Assembly (NCBI RefSeq): GCF_013488205.1
Contig: NZ_CP040908.1
Coordinates: forward strand, 1,093,876 to 1,157,875
DNA from: Empedobacter falsenii
GTDB taxonomy: Bacteria; Bacteroidota; Bacteroidia; Flavobacteriales; Weeksellaceae
Direction: 5' to 3'
Length of the DNA: 64,000 bases
Shown here: positions 34,107 to 43,185 of the stretch, one piece after another
How positions within the stretch are numbered: the first letter of the stretch is position 1
Layout: the number at the start of each line of letters is the position of its first letter
Made by a program: the position numbers and the translations under genes
The notes under the pieces: generated by a model
What the model saw: only the letters and a program-made list of their open reading frames with translations
What the model was told of the DNA's origin: nothing
Databases searched by the model: none

Positions 34107-35063
34107 TTAAGGTTTACCTAATTTTATTTTCAAATTATCTAACATTGTTGTTGTCATTTTATCGATATCAAATTTTGGTTCGAATCCCCAATCTGCTTTT
34201 GCAACAGAATCATCGATAGAAGAAGGCCAAGAATCAGCAATAGCTTGACGGAAATCTGGCGCATAATCGATTGTGAAATTTGGAATATGTTTTTTGATTT
34301 CTGCTGCTAAATCTTCTGGAGCAAAACTTAAACCTCCTAAATTATAAGATTTAAATTCACCTAATTGTTTTGGATCAGCAGACATTAATTCAACAATTGC
34401 ATTAATAGCGTCATCCATATACAACATAGGTAAATAAGTTCCCTCTTTCAAGAAAGAAGTATATTTTCCATCCTCGATTGCTTTGTAATAAATATCAACA
34501 GCATAATCTGTAGTTCCACCTCCAGCAGGAGTTTTCCAAGAAATAAGACCAGGAAAACGAACAGAACGAACGTCTACATTATGATTTTGTTGGTACCATT
34601 TGCACCAATATTCTCCTGATAATTTAGAAATACCATAAACCGTAGAAGGAGTCTGAATTGTATTTTGTGGTGTATTGTCTTTTGGTGTATCTGGACCAAA
34701 AACGCCAATAGAAGAAGGCCAAAAGATTTTATCGATTACTTTATCTTTCGCTAATTCAAGGAAAGTAAGTAAAGTGTCCATGTTTAATTTCCAACCAAAC
34801 ATTGGATTTTTTTCAGCTGTACCAGAAAGTAGAGCCGCTAAATGATAAACAGTTTTAATATTGTGTTTTGCAATGACTTCTTTTATTCGATCAGCATCCA
34901 TTACGTCAATTACTTCGTAAATTCCATCGTAATCAACATCTTTAGGATCACGTATGTCAGAAATAATTACATTATTTTTTCCATGAATGGTTTTTAATTT
35001 CTCAGCCAATTCAGAACCAATTTGTCCTAAAGCGCCGGTGATCAAAATCGTATCGGTTTCCAT
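34107..35063 (-). CDS. tdh: L-threonine 3-dehydrogenase, SDR type
   Basis: An extended short-chain dehydrogenase of 318 residues. The NAD motif is GALGQIGSEL (9-18), and the active-site Tyr-Lys lie in YGISKLSGE. PSSIGVFGPDTP and WKTPAGGGTTDYAVDIYY match the threonine dehydrogenase subgroup found in Flavobacteriia. It oxidises threonine to 2-amino-3-ketobutyrate, consistent with an amino-acid-using lifestyle. The gene for the following lyase (kbl) is not in the window. Confidence 0.87.
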   Translation of the reverse strand: METDTILITGALGQIGSELAEKLKTIHGKNNVIISDIRDPKDVDYDGIYEVIDVMDADRIKEVIAKHNIKTVYHLAALLSGTAEKNPMFGWKLNMDTLLTFLELAKDKVIDKIFWPSSIGVFGPDTPKDNTPQNTIQTPSTVYGISKLSGEYWCKWYQQNHNVDVRSVRFPGLISWKTPAGGGTTDYAVDIYYKAIEDGKYTSFLKEGTYLPMLYMDDAINAIVELMSADPKQLGEFKSYNLGGLSFAPEDLAAEIKKHIPNFTIDYAPDFRQAIADSWPSSIDDSVAKADWGFEPKFDIDKMTTTMLDNLKIKLGKP

Positions 35064-35401
35064 TTTAAAAAGTTACTTTTGTTTGGTGTCAAATTTAAAA
35101 ATTTTCTATTGAATTTGGATATAACAAAATAATATTTAGATATTAATATATAATTCGACTTATTAATGTTAAAAAAGTATATTCACGAAGTTGTTTATAG
35201 AATATTATTCTGTTTTATAAGCTTTCTTTTGAAAAATAAATTTGCAGAATAGGATGTTTTTGATTTAAAATCTTCAAATTGTTCTATTTTATCATCAAAA
35301 AGTGTTGAAAATTGAATGAATAATTAATACTTTATTTAGTAAATTTGTAACAAACGTCGTATTAATTTCGACATATCATATCAAAAATACTTAGTAGAAA
35401 T
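35064..35401. other. Intergenic region with divergent promoters
   Basis: A 338-base AT-rich gap separates the divergent threonine dehydrogenase and M13 peptidase genes. TAAATTTG at 35340-35347 is a good -7 box for the peptidase, giving a leader of about 50 bases. I see no ORF or strong hairpin in the rest. Confidence 0.6.
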
Positions 35402-37423
35402 ATGAAAAAACAACTATTTGTTGCTGCATTTGCATGTACTTCTGTTTTGGCAATTGCGCAAGAATCATATCAGGCTTTTAATCCAAATTATATGGATAAG
35501 TCTGTTCGTCCTCAAGATGATTTATATAATTATGTAAATGGTAATTGGATGAAAATTACAGAAATTCCTTCTGATAGAGCAAGATGGGGAAGTTTTGATG
35601 AATTAAGAGAAAATACGGATAAGGTCACTTTGCAATTAGTGAAAGATCTTATTAAAACGAAACACGCTAAAGGAACAAGTGAGCAAAAAATTGCGGATTT
35701 GTATGATGCGTATATGAATATTGATGCGCGCAACAAAACGGCTTTGGCGCCATTACAAAAATATTTTAAGCAGATTGATGCAATCAAAGATATGAAAGGT
35801 TTACAAGATTATTTAATCGATGTAGCTGCTATCGGAGAGAACCCTTTTTATGGTGCTTATGTTTATACTGACCTTAAAAATAGTAAACAAAATGCTGTTT
35901 ATTTAGGAGATATTGACTTGACTTTAGGTAAAACATATTACCAAAAAGAAGATGCTAAAAACACTGAAACTTTAGCTAATTTGAACAAGTTTATCGATCA
36001 ATTGATGCCTTATACAGGTTCTAAAACACGTGATTTGAAAGGTCCAAAAATTGTGGCTTTCGAAAAAATGATGGCGAAATACATCAAAACTGTTGAAGAA
36101 GATCGTGATCCAAATAAATCGTACAATCCTGTAAAATTATCAGAAGTTAAAAATTTAACGAAAAATGTTGATATTGAGCGTTATGTAAAAGCGTTAGGAA
36201 TTAATCCAGAAACGGTAATTATTGGTGAATTAGATTATTATAAAAATTTAGATAAAATCTTAAATCAAGAGAATTTACCTTTGATTAAGGATTATTTACG
36301 TTTTAAATTAATCAATTCTTATGCAAGTTATTCAACATCTGATTTAGATAAAATTAATTTCGAATTTTACGGAAAAACTTTATCTGGTCAAAAAGAGCAA
36401 CGTCCATTAGAAAAAAGAGGTTTAGCGTTTGTAAATGGCGCAACAGGAGAATTATTAGGACAAATTTATGTGAAAGATAATTTTCCACCAGAGGCAAAAG
36501 CAAAAGCTGAAGAATTAATCAGTTATTTATTCAAATCTTTTGACAAACACATCAAAGAATTAGATTGGATGTCTGACGCAACTAAAACGAAAGCGTTAGA
36601 AAAATTAAACAAGTTTACTGTAAAAATTGGTTACCCTGATAAATGGAAAGATTATTCTGGATTACAAGTAAAATCTTTGGCAGATGGAGGAAACTTAATT
36701 GAAGATGTAATGGCAATTAGCAAATGGCGTCAAGCAGAAAACTTGAAAGATTTTGGAAAACCAGTTGACAAAACTCGTTGGGGAATGTCGCCACAAACTG
36801 TAAATGCATATTTTAATCCAACTAATAACGAAATTGTTTTCCCAGCAGCAATTTTACAACCACCTTTCTATGATTATAGAGCGGATGCAGCTGTAAACTT
36901 TGGTGGAATTGGAGCAGTTATCGGTCACGAAATTTCTCACGGATTCGATGATTCGGGAGCTAAATTTGACGGTGATGGTAACTTAGTAAACTGGTGGACA
37001 CCACAAGACGAAGAGAAATTTGCAAAAGCTACTAAAGCTTTGGCTACGCAATATGATGGTTATGAACCAGTAGCAGGAACACACGTTAATGGTACATTTA
37101 CATCTGGGGAAAATATTGGAGATTTAGGAGGAGCTTCTGTTGCTTTTGATGCATTACAAATGTATTTGAAAGATAAAGGAACTTACGGAAATATAGATGG
37201 ATATACTCCGCAACAACGTTTCTTCTTATCTTGGGCAACTATTTGGAGAACAAAAGCGACTGACGAAGCGTTAGTAAATCAAGTGAAAACAGATCCACAT
37301 TCGCCTGGATATTACCGTTCTTTTGGACCAATCGTTAATATTGATGCGTTCCACGATGCGTTTAAAACAAAACCAGGAGATAAATTGTACAAAGCACCAA
37401 AAGACCGTATTAGAATTTGGTAA
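35402..37423 (+). CDS. M13-family metallopeptidase (PepO/neprilysin-like)
   Basis: This 673-residue zinc endopeptidase is exported (signal peptide MKKQLFVAAFACTSVLAIAQ). The N-terminal M13 domain starts with VRPQDDLYNYVNGNW, and the catalytic domain has IGHEISHGFDD (HExxH), the third ligand in GENIGDLGG and the C-terminal Arg region PHSPGYYRSFGPI. M13 enzymes cleave oligopeptides at hydrophobic residues. It fits with the S9 and S46 dipeptidyl peptidases as part of peptide catabolism. The stop codon is directly followed by the rhodanese gene. Confidence 0.93.
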   Translation: MKKQLFVAAFACTSVLAIAQESYQAFNPNYMDKSVRPQDDLYNYVNGNWMKITEIPSDRARWGSFDELRENTDKVTLQLVKDLIKTKHAKGTSEQKIADLYDAYMNIDARNKTALAPLQKYFKQIDAIKDMKGLQDYLIDVAAIGENPFYGAYVYTDLKNSKQNAVYLGDIDLTLGKTYYQKEDAKNTETLANLNKFIDQLMPYTGSKTRDLKGPKIVAFEKMMAKYIKTVEEDRDPNKSYNPVKLSEVKNLTKNVDIERYVKALGINPETVIIGELDYYKNLDKILNQENLPLIKDYLRFKLINSYASYSTSDLDKINFEFYGKTLSGQKEQRPLEKRGLAFVNGATGELLGQIYVKDNFPPEAKAKAEELISYLFKSFDKHIKELDWMSDATKTKALEKLNKFTVKIGYPDKWKDYSGLQVKSLADGGNLIEDVMAISKWRQAENLKDFGKPVDKTRWGMSPQTVNAYFNPTNNEIVFPAAILQPPFYDYRADAAVNFGGIGAVIGHEISHGFDDSGAKFDGDGNLVNWWTPQDEEKFAKATKALATQYDGYEPVAGTHVNGTFTSGENIGDLGGASVAFDALQMYLKDKGTYGNIDGYTPQQRFFLSWATIWRTKATDEALVNQVKTDPHSPGYYRSFGPIVNIDAFHDAFKTKPGDKLYKAPKDRIRIW

Positions 37424-37424
37424 G

Positions 37425-37760
37425 ATGCTTGGCAAAATTATTGATTGGATAAAAAATAGAAATAGAATTATTAAAATGACAACAGTTGAAGCAATAAACA
37501 ATGCTAATGTAACATTAGTAGATGTTCGCGAGCCTTTTGAATTGGATACAGATGGATTTGTTCCAAATGCGATCAATATTCCATTAGGAGAAGTTCCTAC
37601 GAGAGTAGAGGAGTTTAAAGAAATGTCAAGACCTATTGTGGTTTTTTGTAGAAGTGGTAACCGTTCTGGTCAAGCTGCACAATATTTACAAGCACAAGGT
37701 GTAGACGAAATTTTTAATGGAGGAGGTTTTCAGGATGTCTTAGATGTTTTGGAGAAATAA
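37425..37760 (+). CDS. Rhodanese-like protein
   Basis: A single-domain rhodanese of 111 residues from the ATG at 37425, or 94 from the ATG at 37476. The active-site Cys lies in VVFCRSGNRSGQAA, and the CH2A-type opening is VTLVDVREPFELDTDGFVPNAINIP. It transfers sulfane sulfur or acts as a thiol relay. It lies 1 base after the M13 stop and ends at a terminator, so the two genes are probably co-transcribed. A longer frame into the peptidase gene is spurious. Confidence 0.87.
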   Translation: MLGKIIDWIKNRNRIIKMTTVEAINNANVTLVDVREPFELDTDGFVPNAINIPLGEVPTRVEEFKEMSRPIVVFCRSGNRSGQAAQYLQAQGVDEIFNGGGFQDVLDVLEK

Positions 37761-37780
37761 TTCGTAACAATTATTATTTT

Positions 37781-37820
37781 ATAAAAAAACCGATAAATTT
37801 TTATTTGTCGGTTTTTTTTA
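37781..37820 (+). terminator. Rho-independent terminator
   Basis: AAAACCGATAAA pairs with TTTATTTGTCGGTTTT (one bulge), followed by eight T. Ends the M13-rhodanese unit. Confidence 0.85.
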
Positions 37821-37945
37821 TATATTATTGTATTTTAGATAGATATTCGTTTAAGTTAAAGCTATTTTAAAATAAATATAAAAAAATCAAAAAAAACAAG
37901 TGACCAAATAGGAATAGGTGTGTCATATAAATGTAAGCAGTTAAA

Positions 37946-38512
37946 ATGTCAAAAGATTCTATAGAAAATATTGCAGATGACATTTTGGTGTATAAGATTG
38001 TCGAAACAAAAAATCAGCATTTGTTCGGTATATTGTATGATAGGTATGCACATACGGTATATAATAAATGTTTGAGTTTTGTAGAGGATCAAGCTGAGGC
38101 ACAAGATATGACGCACGATATATTTGTAAAGTTGTTTGTAAAACTGAAAACATATCAATCAAAATCTAAATTCTCTACTTGGTTATATTCTTTTACATAT
38201 AATTTTTGTGTCAATCATGTGCAACGAAAGATAAAAGAAGAAAGAAAAAATTATTCGGTAACGGATGATTTGGTTGATAACTATAATGATGAAATTATTG
38301 ATGACAAAGAAATTTTTGAATTAAAAATCGAAAAACTAACGCAGTCCCTAAAGGAGTTGGATGTCGAAGAGAAATCTATATTACTCATGAAATATCAAGA
38401 TGAATTTTCAATCAAAGAAATTTCAGAAACTTTAGAGATTGGTGAAAGTGCAACTAAGATGAGATTGAATAGAGCAAAAAATCGTTTACTAAAAATTTAT
38501 AACGCTTTGTAA
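37946..38512 (+). CDS. ECF-type RNA polymerase sigma factor
   Basis: This 188-residue sigma-70 family protein has region 2 (LFGILYDRYAHTVYNKCLSFVEDQAEAQDMTHDIFVKLF, residues about 25-65, with STWLYSFTYNFCVNHV) and region 4 (KSILLMKYQDEFSIKEISETLEIGESATKMRLNRAKNRL, about 145-185). No classical anti-sigma factor follows. Instead a 68-residue protein starts 1 base later, then a mechanosensitive channel. This suggests membrane-stress control, but that is inference from order. Confidence 0.9.
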   Translation: MSKDSIENIADDILVYKIVETKNQHLFGILYDRYAHTVYNKCLSFVEDQAEAQDMTHDIFVKLFVKLKTYQSKSKFSTWLYSFTYNFCVNHVQRKIKEERKNYSVTDDLVDNYNDEIIDDKEIFELKIEKLTQSLKELDVEEKSILLMKYQDEFSIKEISETLEIGESATKMRLNRAKNRLLKIYNAL

Positions 38513-38513
38513 A

Positions 38514-38720
38514 ATGGAAAATCCTTTTAAGACTATACTAGCCAATGAAAAGCTTCCAGAAACAATAAAACAAAAAGTTATGGATGATGTTGCTTTAATA
38601 AAATTATCGTTGGAGGTAGCCGATTTGGTTTCAGTAAAATATCCAAGCACAATTGGAAATTTCTTCGGAATCGGAAAAAAATCAACTAACAAACCGAACA
38701 AAAAAGATAAAGAAGGTTAA
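38514..38720 (+). CDS. Small hypothetical protein coupled to the sigma factor
   Basis: A 68-residue soluble protein starts 1 base after the sigma stop. It has an N-terminal helical part (PFKTILANEKLPETIKQKVMDDVALIKLSLEVADLV) and a Lys-rich tail (KKSTNKPNKKDKEG). It has no transmembrane segment and no zinc-binding anti-sigma motif. Position, size and helical content would suit a sigma regulator, but the sequence does not prove it. Confidence 0.7.
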   Translation: MENPFKTILANEKLPETIKQKVMDDVALIKLSLEVADLVSVKYPSTIGNFFGIGKKSTNKPNKKDKEG

Positions 38721-38735
38721 CTATAAATAGATTAT

Positions 38736-39554
38736 ATGAATATAGGTTTAAATTTTAGCTTGTTAGAAAGTTTATATCAAGAAATGGTACTCGTTTTTCC
38801 TAAAGTTGTAGGAGGTATTATATTCATTATCCTGTCATATATCTTGCTAAGATTGATTCTAATATTGACCAAGTACATATTGAAATTATCTAAAATAGAT
38901 AAATTAAAAAAAGCATTAAATAATAATGAAGCATTAAAAAATTCGTCAATAGAAGTCGATCCATCTAAGATTATATTACAATTTGTAAGATTGTTTATCA
39001 TCTTATTGATTATTATTATTGGCTCAGATATTTTTGGTTTAACAGTTGTTTCTAACCAAATAGGAAGAATTGTAGATTATCTTCCACAATTTTTTAGTGC
39101 AGTATTGATATTTGCTGGAGGGTTTTATTTAGCTAACTATATCAAAACTTTTTTGAGAAGTTTAATAAAATCAATTGATTTAAACGGAGCAAATATTATT
39201 AGCAATATCATTTTTTATATCATTTTGATATTTACAATTGTTACTTCATTAAATCAAGCTGGAGTTAATACAGATTTAATTACGAATAATTTATCCTTAA
39301 TCTTAGGGTCGGTGTTCTTGACATTAGCCATCGCGTTTGGATTAGGATCAAAAGACGTTATTTACAGATTATTATTGTCCTTTTATACCAATAGAAATTT
39401 TGAAATTGGACAAAGAATTATCATCGAAGATGATGTACAAGGTGTGATAATTGCTATTAACAATATATGTATGACAATACAAACTGCGGACGAAAAAGTA
39501 GTTTATCCGATTAAAATAATAACAAATAAAAGAATACGAATTATAGAAGATTAA
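38736..39554 (+). CDS. Small-conductance mechanosensitive channel-like protein
   Basis: A 272-residue inner-membrane protein with about five hydrophobic helices. A pore-lining-type segment, GSVFLTLAIAFGLGSKDVIYRLL (about 190-212), is followed by a short beta domain (RNFEIGQRIIIEDDVQGVIIAI). The usual C-terminal MscS domain is absent, so it is a short TM-helix/MscS-like form. These release osmolytes on hypo-osmotic shock. It is the third gene of the sigma-factor operon, 15 bases after the small protein. Confidence 0.85.
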   Translation: MNIGLNFSLLESLYQEMVLVFPKVVGGIIFIILSYILLRLILILTKYILKLSKIDKLKKALNNNEALKNSSIEVDPSKIILQFVRLFIILLIIIIGSDIFGLTVVSNQIGRIVDYLPQFFSAVLIFAGGFYLANYIKTFLRSLIKSIDLNGANIISNIIFYIILIFTIVTSLNQAGVNTDLITNNLSLILGSVFLTLAIAFGLGSKDVIYRLLLSFYTNRNFEIGQRIIIEDDVQGVIIAINNICMTIQTADEKVVYPIKIITNKRIRIIED

Positions 39555-39862
39555 TCTTGCCTACCTAAACCTATTTTAATAATTATTAACTAACCTATAT
39601 TTAATTATTGAAATAAGCCGACTTTTTAACCTACCAACCAAAAATCGTGAAAGCAAGTCTTTTACAACTAACAAACCTATTCGATTTAGTAGAAAATTAA
39701 AATATCACTTTCTATTATCTATCTAAATCAAACTAAACCAAATTTTTAAAAAGTGATCGAATTAACCAATCGGTCACTTTTATTTTTGTACAAAGTTTAT
39801 TATTTCATATAATAGTTGTACATTTGCACCTCATTACATAATAATTATTAAATAATATTGGC
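39555..39862. other. Intergenic region before rpsO
   Basis: A 308-base gap. It holds the sigma-operon terminator at 39749-39787 and a candidate -7 box (TACATTTG, 39819-39826) for rpsO. The 5' part (39560-39720) has several ACCTA-containing short repeats (CTACCTAAACC, CTAACCTATA, ACCTACCAACC, ACAAACCTATT) but no ORF. Confidence 0.5.
39749..39787 (+). terminator. Terminator of the sigma-factor operon
   Basis: AAAGTGA pairs with TCACTTT, extended by TCGA-ATT/AAT-CGG with one bulge and a wobble; a T-rich tail follows. Confidence 0.75.
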
Positions 39863-40132
39863 ATGTACTTAACATCAGAAGTAAAAAGCGAATTATTCGC
39901 AAAGCATGGTAAATCTGCAACAGATACAGGATCTGCAGAAGGGCAAATCGCATTATTCACTTACAGAATTAACCACTTAACTGGTCACTTGAAAAAAAAT
40001 CACAAAGATTTTAACACAGAAAGATCATTAGTTATGTTAGTTGGTAAGCGTAAAGCGTTATTAAACTACTTAAAGAAAAAAGATATCACAAGATACCGTG
40101 CGATTATCGCTGAATTAGGATTACGTAAGTAA
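39863..40132 (+). CDS. rpsO: 30S ribosomal protein S15
   Basis: At 89 residues it has the standard length. It includes the DTGSAEGQIALFTYRINHLT and KRKALLNYLKKKD motifs that contact 16S rRNA helices 20-22. S15 is an early-binding assembly protein. As in many bacteria it precedes pnp, but here a strong terminator and about 140 bases lie between the two. Confidence 0.97.
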   Translation: MYLTSEVKSELFAKHGKSATDTGSAEGQIALFTYRINHLTGHLKKNHKDFNTERSLVMLVGKRKALLNYLKKKDITRYRAIIAELGLRK

Positions 40133-40145
40133 TTTTAAACACAAT

Positions 40146-40182
40146 ATAAAAGGGCAATTACGTAGAAATTGCCTTTTTTTTT
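40146..40182 (+). terminator. Terminator after rpsO
   Basis: AAGGGCAATTAC/GTAGAAATTGCCTT: AGGCAATTTC-type stem with a T run of nine. Confidence 0.85.
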
Positions 40183-40222
40183 GTTATAAATTAAAATAAG
40201 ATATATATCTTTATATAATGCG

Positions 40223-40243
40223 GTTAAAGCAAACGGCTTTAAC
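40223..40243 (+). promoter_or_regulatory. Hairpin in the pnp leader
   Basis: GTTAAAGC and GCTTTAAC pair perfectly (8 bp) around AAACG, ending 30 bases before the pnp ATG. There is no T tail, so it is not a terminator. It is a candidate stability or autoregulatory element, since pnp in other bacteria is controlled through its 5' leader. Confidence 0.55.
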
Positions 40244-40272
40244 TTTAGACGAATTAAATACTAAGAAGACGA

Positions 40273-42459
40273 ATGATTCCACAGGCGATCACAGAAAAAA
40301 TTACTCTTTCAGACGGAAGAGAAATTACAATCGAAACAGGGAAATTAGCAAAACAAGCTGACGGATCTGTGGTTGTACGCATGGGCGACACCATGTTATT
40401 AGCTACAGTTGTAGCAAACAAAGAAGCAAATCCAGGTGTAGATTTTTTACCTTTAACAGTAGATTATAGAGAAAAATTTTACGCTGCAGGACGCATCCCA
40501 GGGAATTTCTTCAGAAGAGAAGCAAAACCATCAGACGATGAAGTATTAACAATGCGTCTTGTAGACCGTGTTTTACGTCCAATGTTTCCAGAAGACTTCC
40601 ATGCTGAGGTTCAGGTCATGATCTCACTTATTTCTTACGACAAAAATGTAATGCCAGAAGCTTTAGCTGGTTTAGCTGCATCAGCAGCCATTGCAATTAC
40701 AGATATTCCTTTCACATTAATTTCAGAAGCTCGCGTTATTCGTTTGAATGGTGAGTTAATGATTAATCCTTCAAAAGAGCAATTAGATCAAGCTGATATC
40801 GACATTATGGTTGGTGCTTCTAAAGATTCTGTTGTTATGGTAGAAGGGGAGATGAGCGAAATTTCTGAGCGTGAAATGTTAGACGCAATTGAATTTGCTC
40901 ATGCTGAAATTAAAAAACAAATTGAAGCACAAGAAAGTTTAGCAGCGAAAGTAGGTAAATCTTTACCAAAACGTGAATATAGCCACGAAACACACGATGA
41001 AGAAATTCGCGAAAAAGTGTGGGCTTATGGATATGATAAATTTTATGATATCGCTAAACATCCATCTGATAAACACGAAAGAGGTGATAAATTTGCTCAA
41101 GTTGAAGCAGATTTCTTAGCTCAATACGAAGGAGATGAAGAAGAGTTAGCTCGTGTAGCTCCTTTTGCTCACATTTACTTCCACGATGTACAAAAAGAAG
41201 CTGTACGTCAATTAATCTTAAACGAAGGAATTCGTTTAGATGGTCGTGATCCAAAAACGATTCGTCCAATTTGGACAGAAGTTGATTATTTACCATCAAC
41301 TCACGGTTCTGCAATTTTCACACGTGGAGAAACTCAAGCATTAGCTACAGTAACTTTAGGTTCTTCTAAAGATGCTAATATGGTTGATGGAGTTGTAACA
41401 AACTTCGACGAAAAATTCTTTTTACACTATAATTTCCCACCATTCTCAACAGGTGAAGCTCGTCCATTAAGAGGAACTTCTCGTCGTGAAGTTGGTCACG
41501 GAAACTTAGCACAACGTGCTTTAGCGCAAATGTTACCAGACGATTGTCCTTATACAGTTCGTATCGTTTCTGAAGTATTAGAATCTAACGGTTCTTCTTC
41601 TATGGCAACAGTTTGTGCAGGAACATTAGCAATTATGGATTCAGGTTTACAAATGAAAAAACCAGTTTCAGGTATTGCAATGGGATTAATCACAGATACT
41701 AAATCAGGGAAATTTACAGTATTGTCTGATATCTTAGGAGACGAAGATCACTTAGGAGATATGGACTTTAAAGTAACAGGAACTGCAGATGGTATCACAG
41801 CTTGTCAAATGGATATTAAAGTACAAGGTTTATCTATGGAAATCATGGAAACAGCTTTGTTGCAAGCAAAAGAAGGTCGTGAGCATATTTTAGGTAAATT
41901 GTTAGAAACTTTACCAGCGCCTCGTCCACAATTGAAACCAAATGCACCAAAAGTTGTTGTAATCGAAATTCCTAAAGAATTCATTGGAGCAGTAATCGGA
42001 CCTGGAGGAAAAGTAATTCAAGAAATGCAAAAAGAAACTGAAACAGTTATTGCAATTACTGAGTTAGATACGACAGGACGTGTAGAAATCAATGGTGTGA
42101 TTCAAGAAAACATCGATCGCGTTGTAGAAAGAATCAAACAAATTGCTTTCGTTCCAGAAGTTGGAGAAACATATCATTCAGTTGTAAAATCTATCAAACC
42201 ATTTGGAGCGTTTGTAGAAATTGCTAAAGGTGTTGAAGGTTTAGTTCATATTTCTGAATTAGAGCACAGACGTCTTGAAAAAGTTGAGGATTCTGTAAAC
42301 ATCGGTGATAAAATTGATGTTAAATTCTTAGGTTACGATGATAAAAAGAAAATGAAATTATCTCGTAAAGCTTTATTGCCAAAACCAGAGAGAACAGAAA
42401 AACCTGCTAAACCAGCAGAGAAAAAAGAGGATAAACCTCAAGATAATAAAGAAGCTTAA
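40273..42459 (+). CDS. pnp: Polynucleotide phosphorylase
   Basis: This 728-residue exoribonuclease degrades RNA 3' to 5' with phosphate. Domains are two RNase PH cores (about 10-230 and 320-550, with [20 protein letters not shown] and the catalytic region around [10 protein letters not shown]), a KH domain ([20 protein letters not shown], about 565-620) and S1 ([28 protein letters not shown], about 635-700). A charged tail rich in KPAEKK follows. Housekeeping gene. Confidence 0.97.
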   Translation: MIPQAITEKITLSDGREITIETGKLAKQADGSVVVRMGDTMLLATVVANKEANPGVDFLPLTVDYREKFYAAGRIPGNFFRREAKPSDDEVLTMRLVDRVLRPMFPEDFHAEVQVMISLISYDKNVMPEALAGLAASAAIAITDIPFTLISEARVIRLNGELMINPSKEQLDQADIDIMVGASKDSVVMVEGEMSEISEREMLDAIEFAHAEIKKQIEAQESLAAKVGKSLPKREYSHETHDEEIREKVWAYGYDKFYDIAKHPSDKHERGDKFAQVEADFLAQYEGDEEELARVAPFAHIYFHDVQKEAVRQLILNEGIRLDGRDPKTIRPIWTEVDYLPSTHGSAIFTRGETQALATVTLGSSKDANMVDGVVTNFDEKFFLHYNFPPFSTGEARPLRGTSRREVGHGNLAQRALAQMLPDDCPYTVRIVSEVLESNGSSSMATVCAGTLAIMDSGLQMKKPVSGIAMGLITDTKSGKFTVLSDILGDEDHLGDMDFKVTGTADGITACQMDIKVQGLSMEIMETALLQAKEGREHILGKLLETLPAPRPQLKPNAPKVVVIEIPKEFIGAVIGPGGKVIQEMQKETETVIAITELDTTGRVEINGVIQENIDRVVERIKQIAFVPEVGETYHSVVKSIKPFGAFVEIAKGVEGLVHISELEHRRLEKVEDSVNIGDKIDVKFLGYDDKKKMKLSRKALLPKPERTEKPAKPAEKKEDKPQDNKEA

Positions 42460-42477
42460 TTAAGTTTTGATATAAAG

Positions 42478-42510
42478 TAAAAAGTCCGAGATTTTCTCGG
42501 ATTTTTTTTG
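42478..42510. terminator. Terminator after pnp, shared with the convergent gene
   Basis: TCCGAGA and TCTCGGA pair around TTT, with an A run before and a T run of eight after; serves pnp and the convergent 176-aa gene. Confidence 0.85.
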
Positions 42511-43041
42511 TTACATAAATTCTAAATCTGTCTTTTTAAGATGTTTGATTTTATCATTTTTGTCTAAAATGCTATTTAGTTCATTAATAAAATTGATTAA
42601 TTCATTATAATCTTTTTTATTTGATAAATAATTATTTTCTTCAAAGGCAGCAGTTAGAACAAAATGTCTATTGATAGTTTTATCACTAATAATAATATTT
42701 TTTCTTAGATTAGGTAGTGTAACAATTATTTCATGACCTGTTTGATAAATAGAGTCTAATTTAAAAATATTTTTATCTCTAATTAAGGAAATTATCTTTT
42801 CTTTTTCTTTTTGATTAAGAACATTTTTTAGTATAATAGTATCTTCGATATAATATTGCTCGAATTGATTTTTTTCAAAATTATATTTTCTAATTTCATC
42901 TGTATATTCAAATGATAAATTAGTTTCATCAAAAAAATATTCAGGTTTTGATTTAGTTTGATTATTCAAAATAATAATGAAACCAACCATTCCAATAAAA
43001 CCAATTAGAAAGCAAAGTAGATTAATGATTTTAATTTTCAC
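42511..43041 (-). CDS. Hypothetical membrane-anchored protein, 176 aa
   Basis: One N-terminal hydrophobic helix (residues about 7-26, NLLCFLIGFIGMVGFIIILN) anchors a soluble domain facing the periplasm. The domain contains alternating beta strands and helices (RKYNFEKNQFEQYY; KKDYNELINFINELNSIL). No known motif is recognised. It is a single, AT-rich gene between pnp and the S46 peptidase. Confidence 0.6.
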   Translation of the reverse strand: MKIKIINLLCFLIGFIGMVGFIIILNNQTKSKPEYFFDETNLSFEYTDEIRKYNFEKNQFEQYYIEDTIILKNVLNQKEKEKIISLIRDKNIFKLDSIYQTGHEIIVTLPNLRKNIIISDKTINRHFVLTAAFEENNYLSNKKDYNELINFINELNSILDKNDKIKHLKKTDLEFM

Positions 43042-43185
43042 TATTCAAATTTTGTGTTAATTAAATAAAAATAATCTTTTTTTAACAATAAAACCTCAGT
43101 AAAACTTTATTAAATACTTAAAGATTAGGAGAACTTCAGATAATCAATTATTTTAGCAATTCGTAAAATTGAAGACAAACAAATA

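Noticed and set aside
37323-37424. Rhodanese ORF starting inside the M13 peptidase gene
   Set aside because: The first 34 codons are in another frame of a clear peptidase C-terminus; the ATG at 37425 follows the stop codon by one base.
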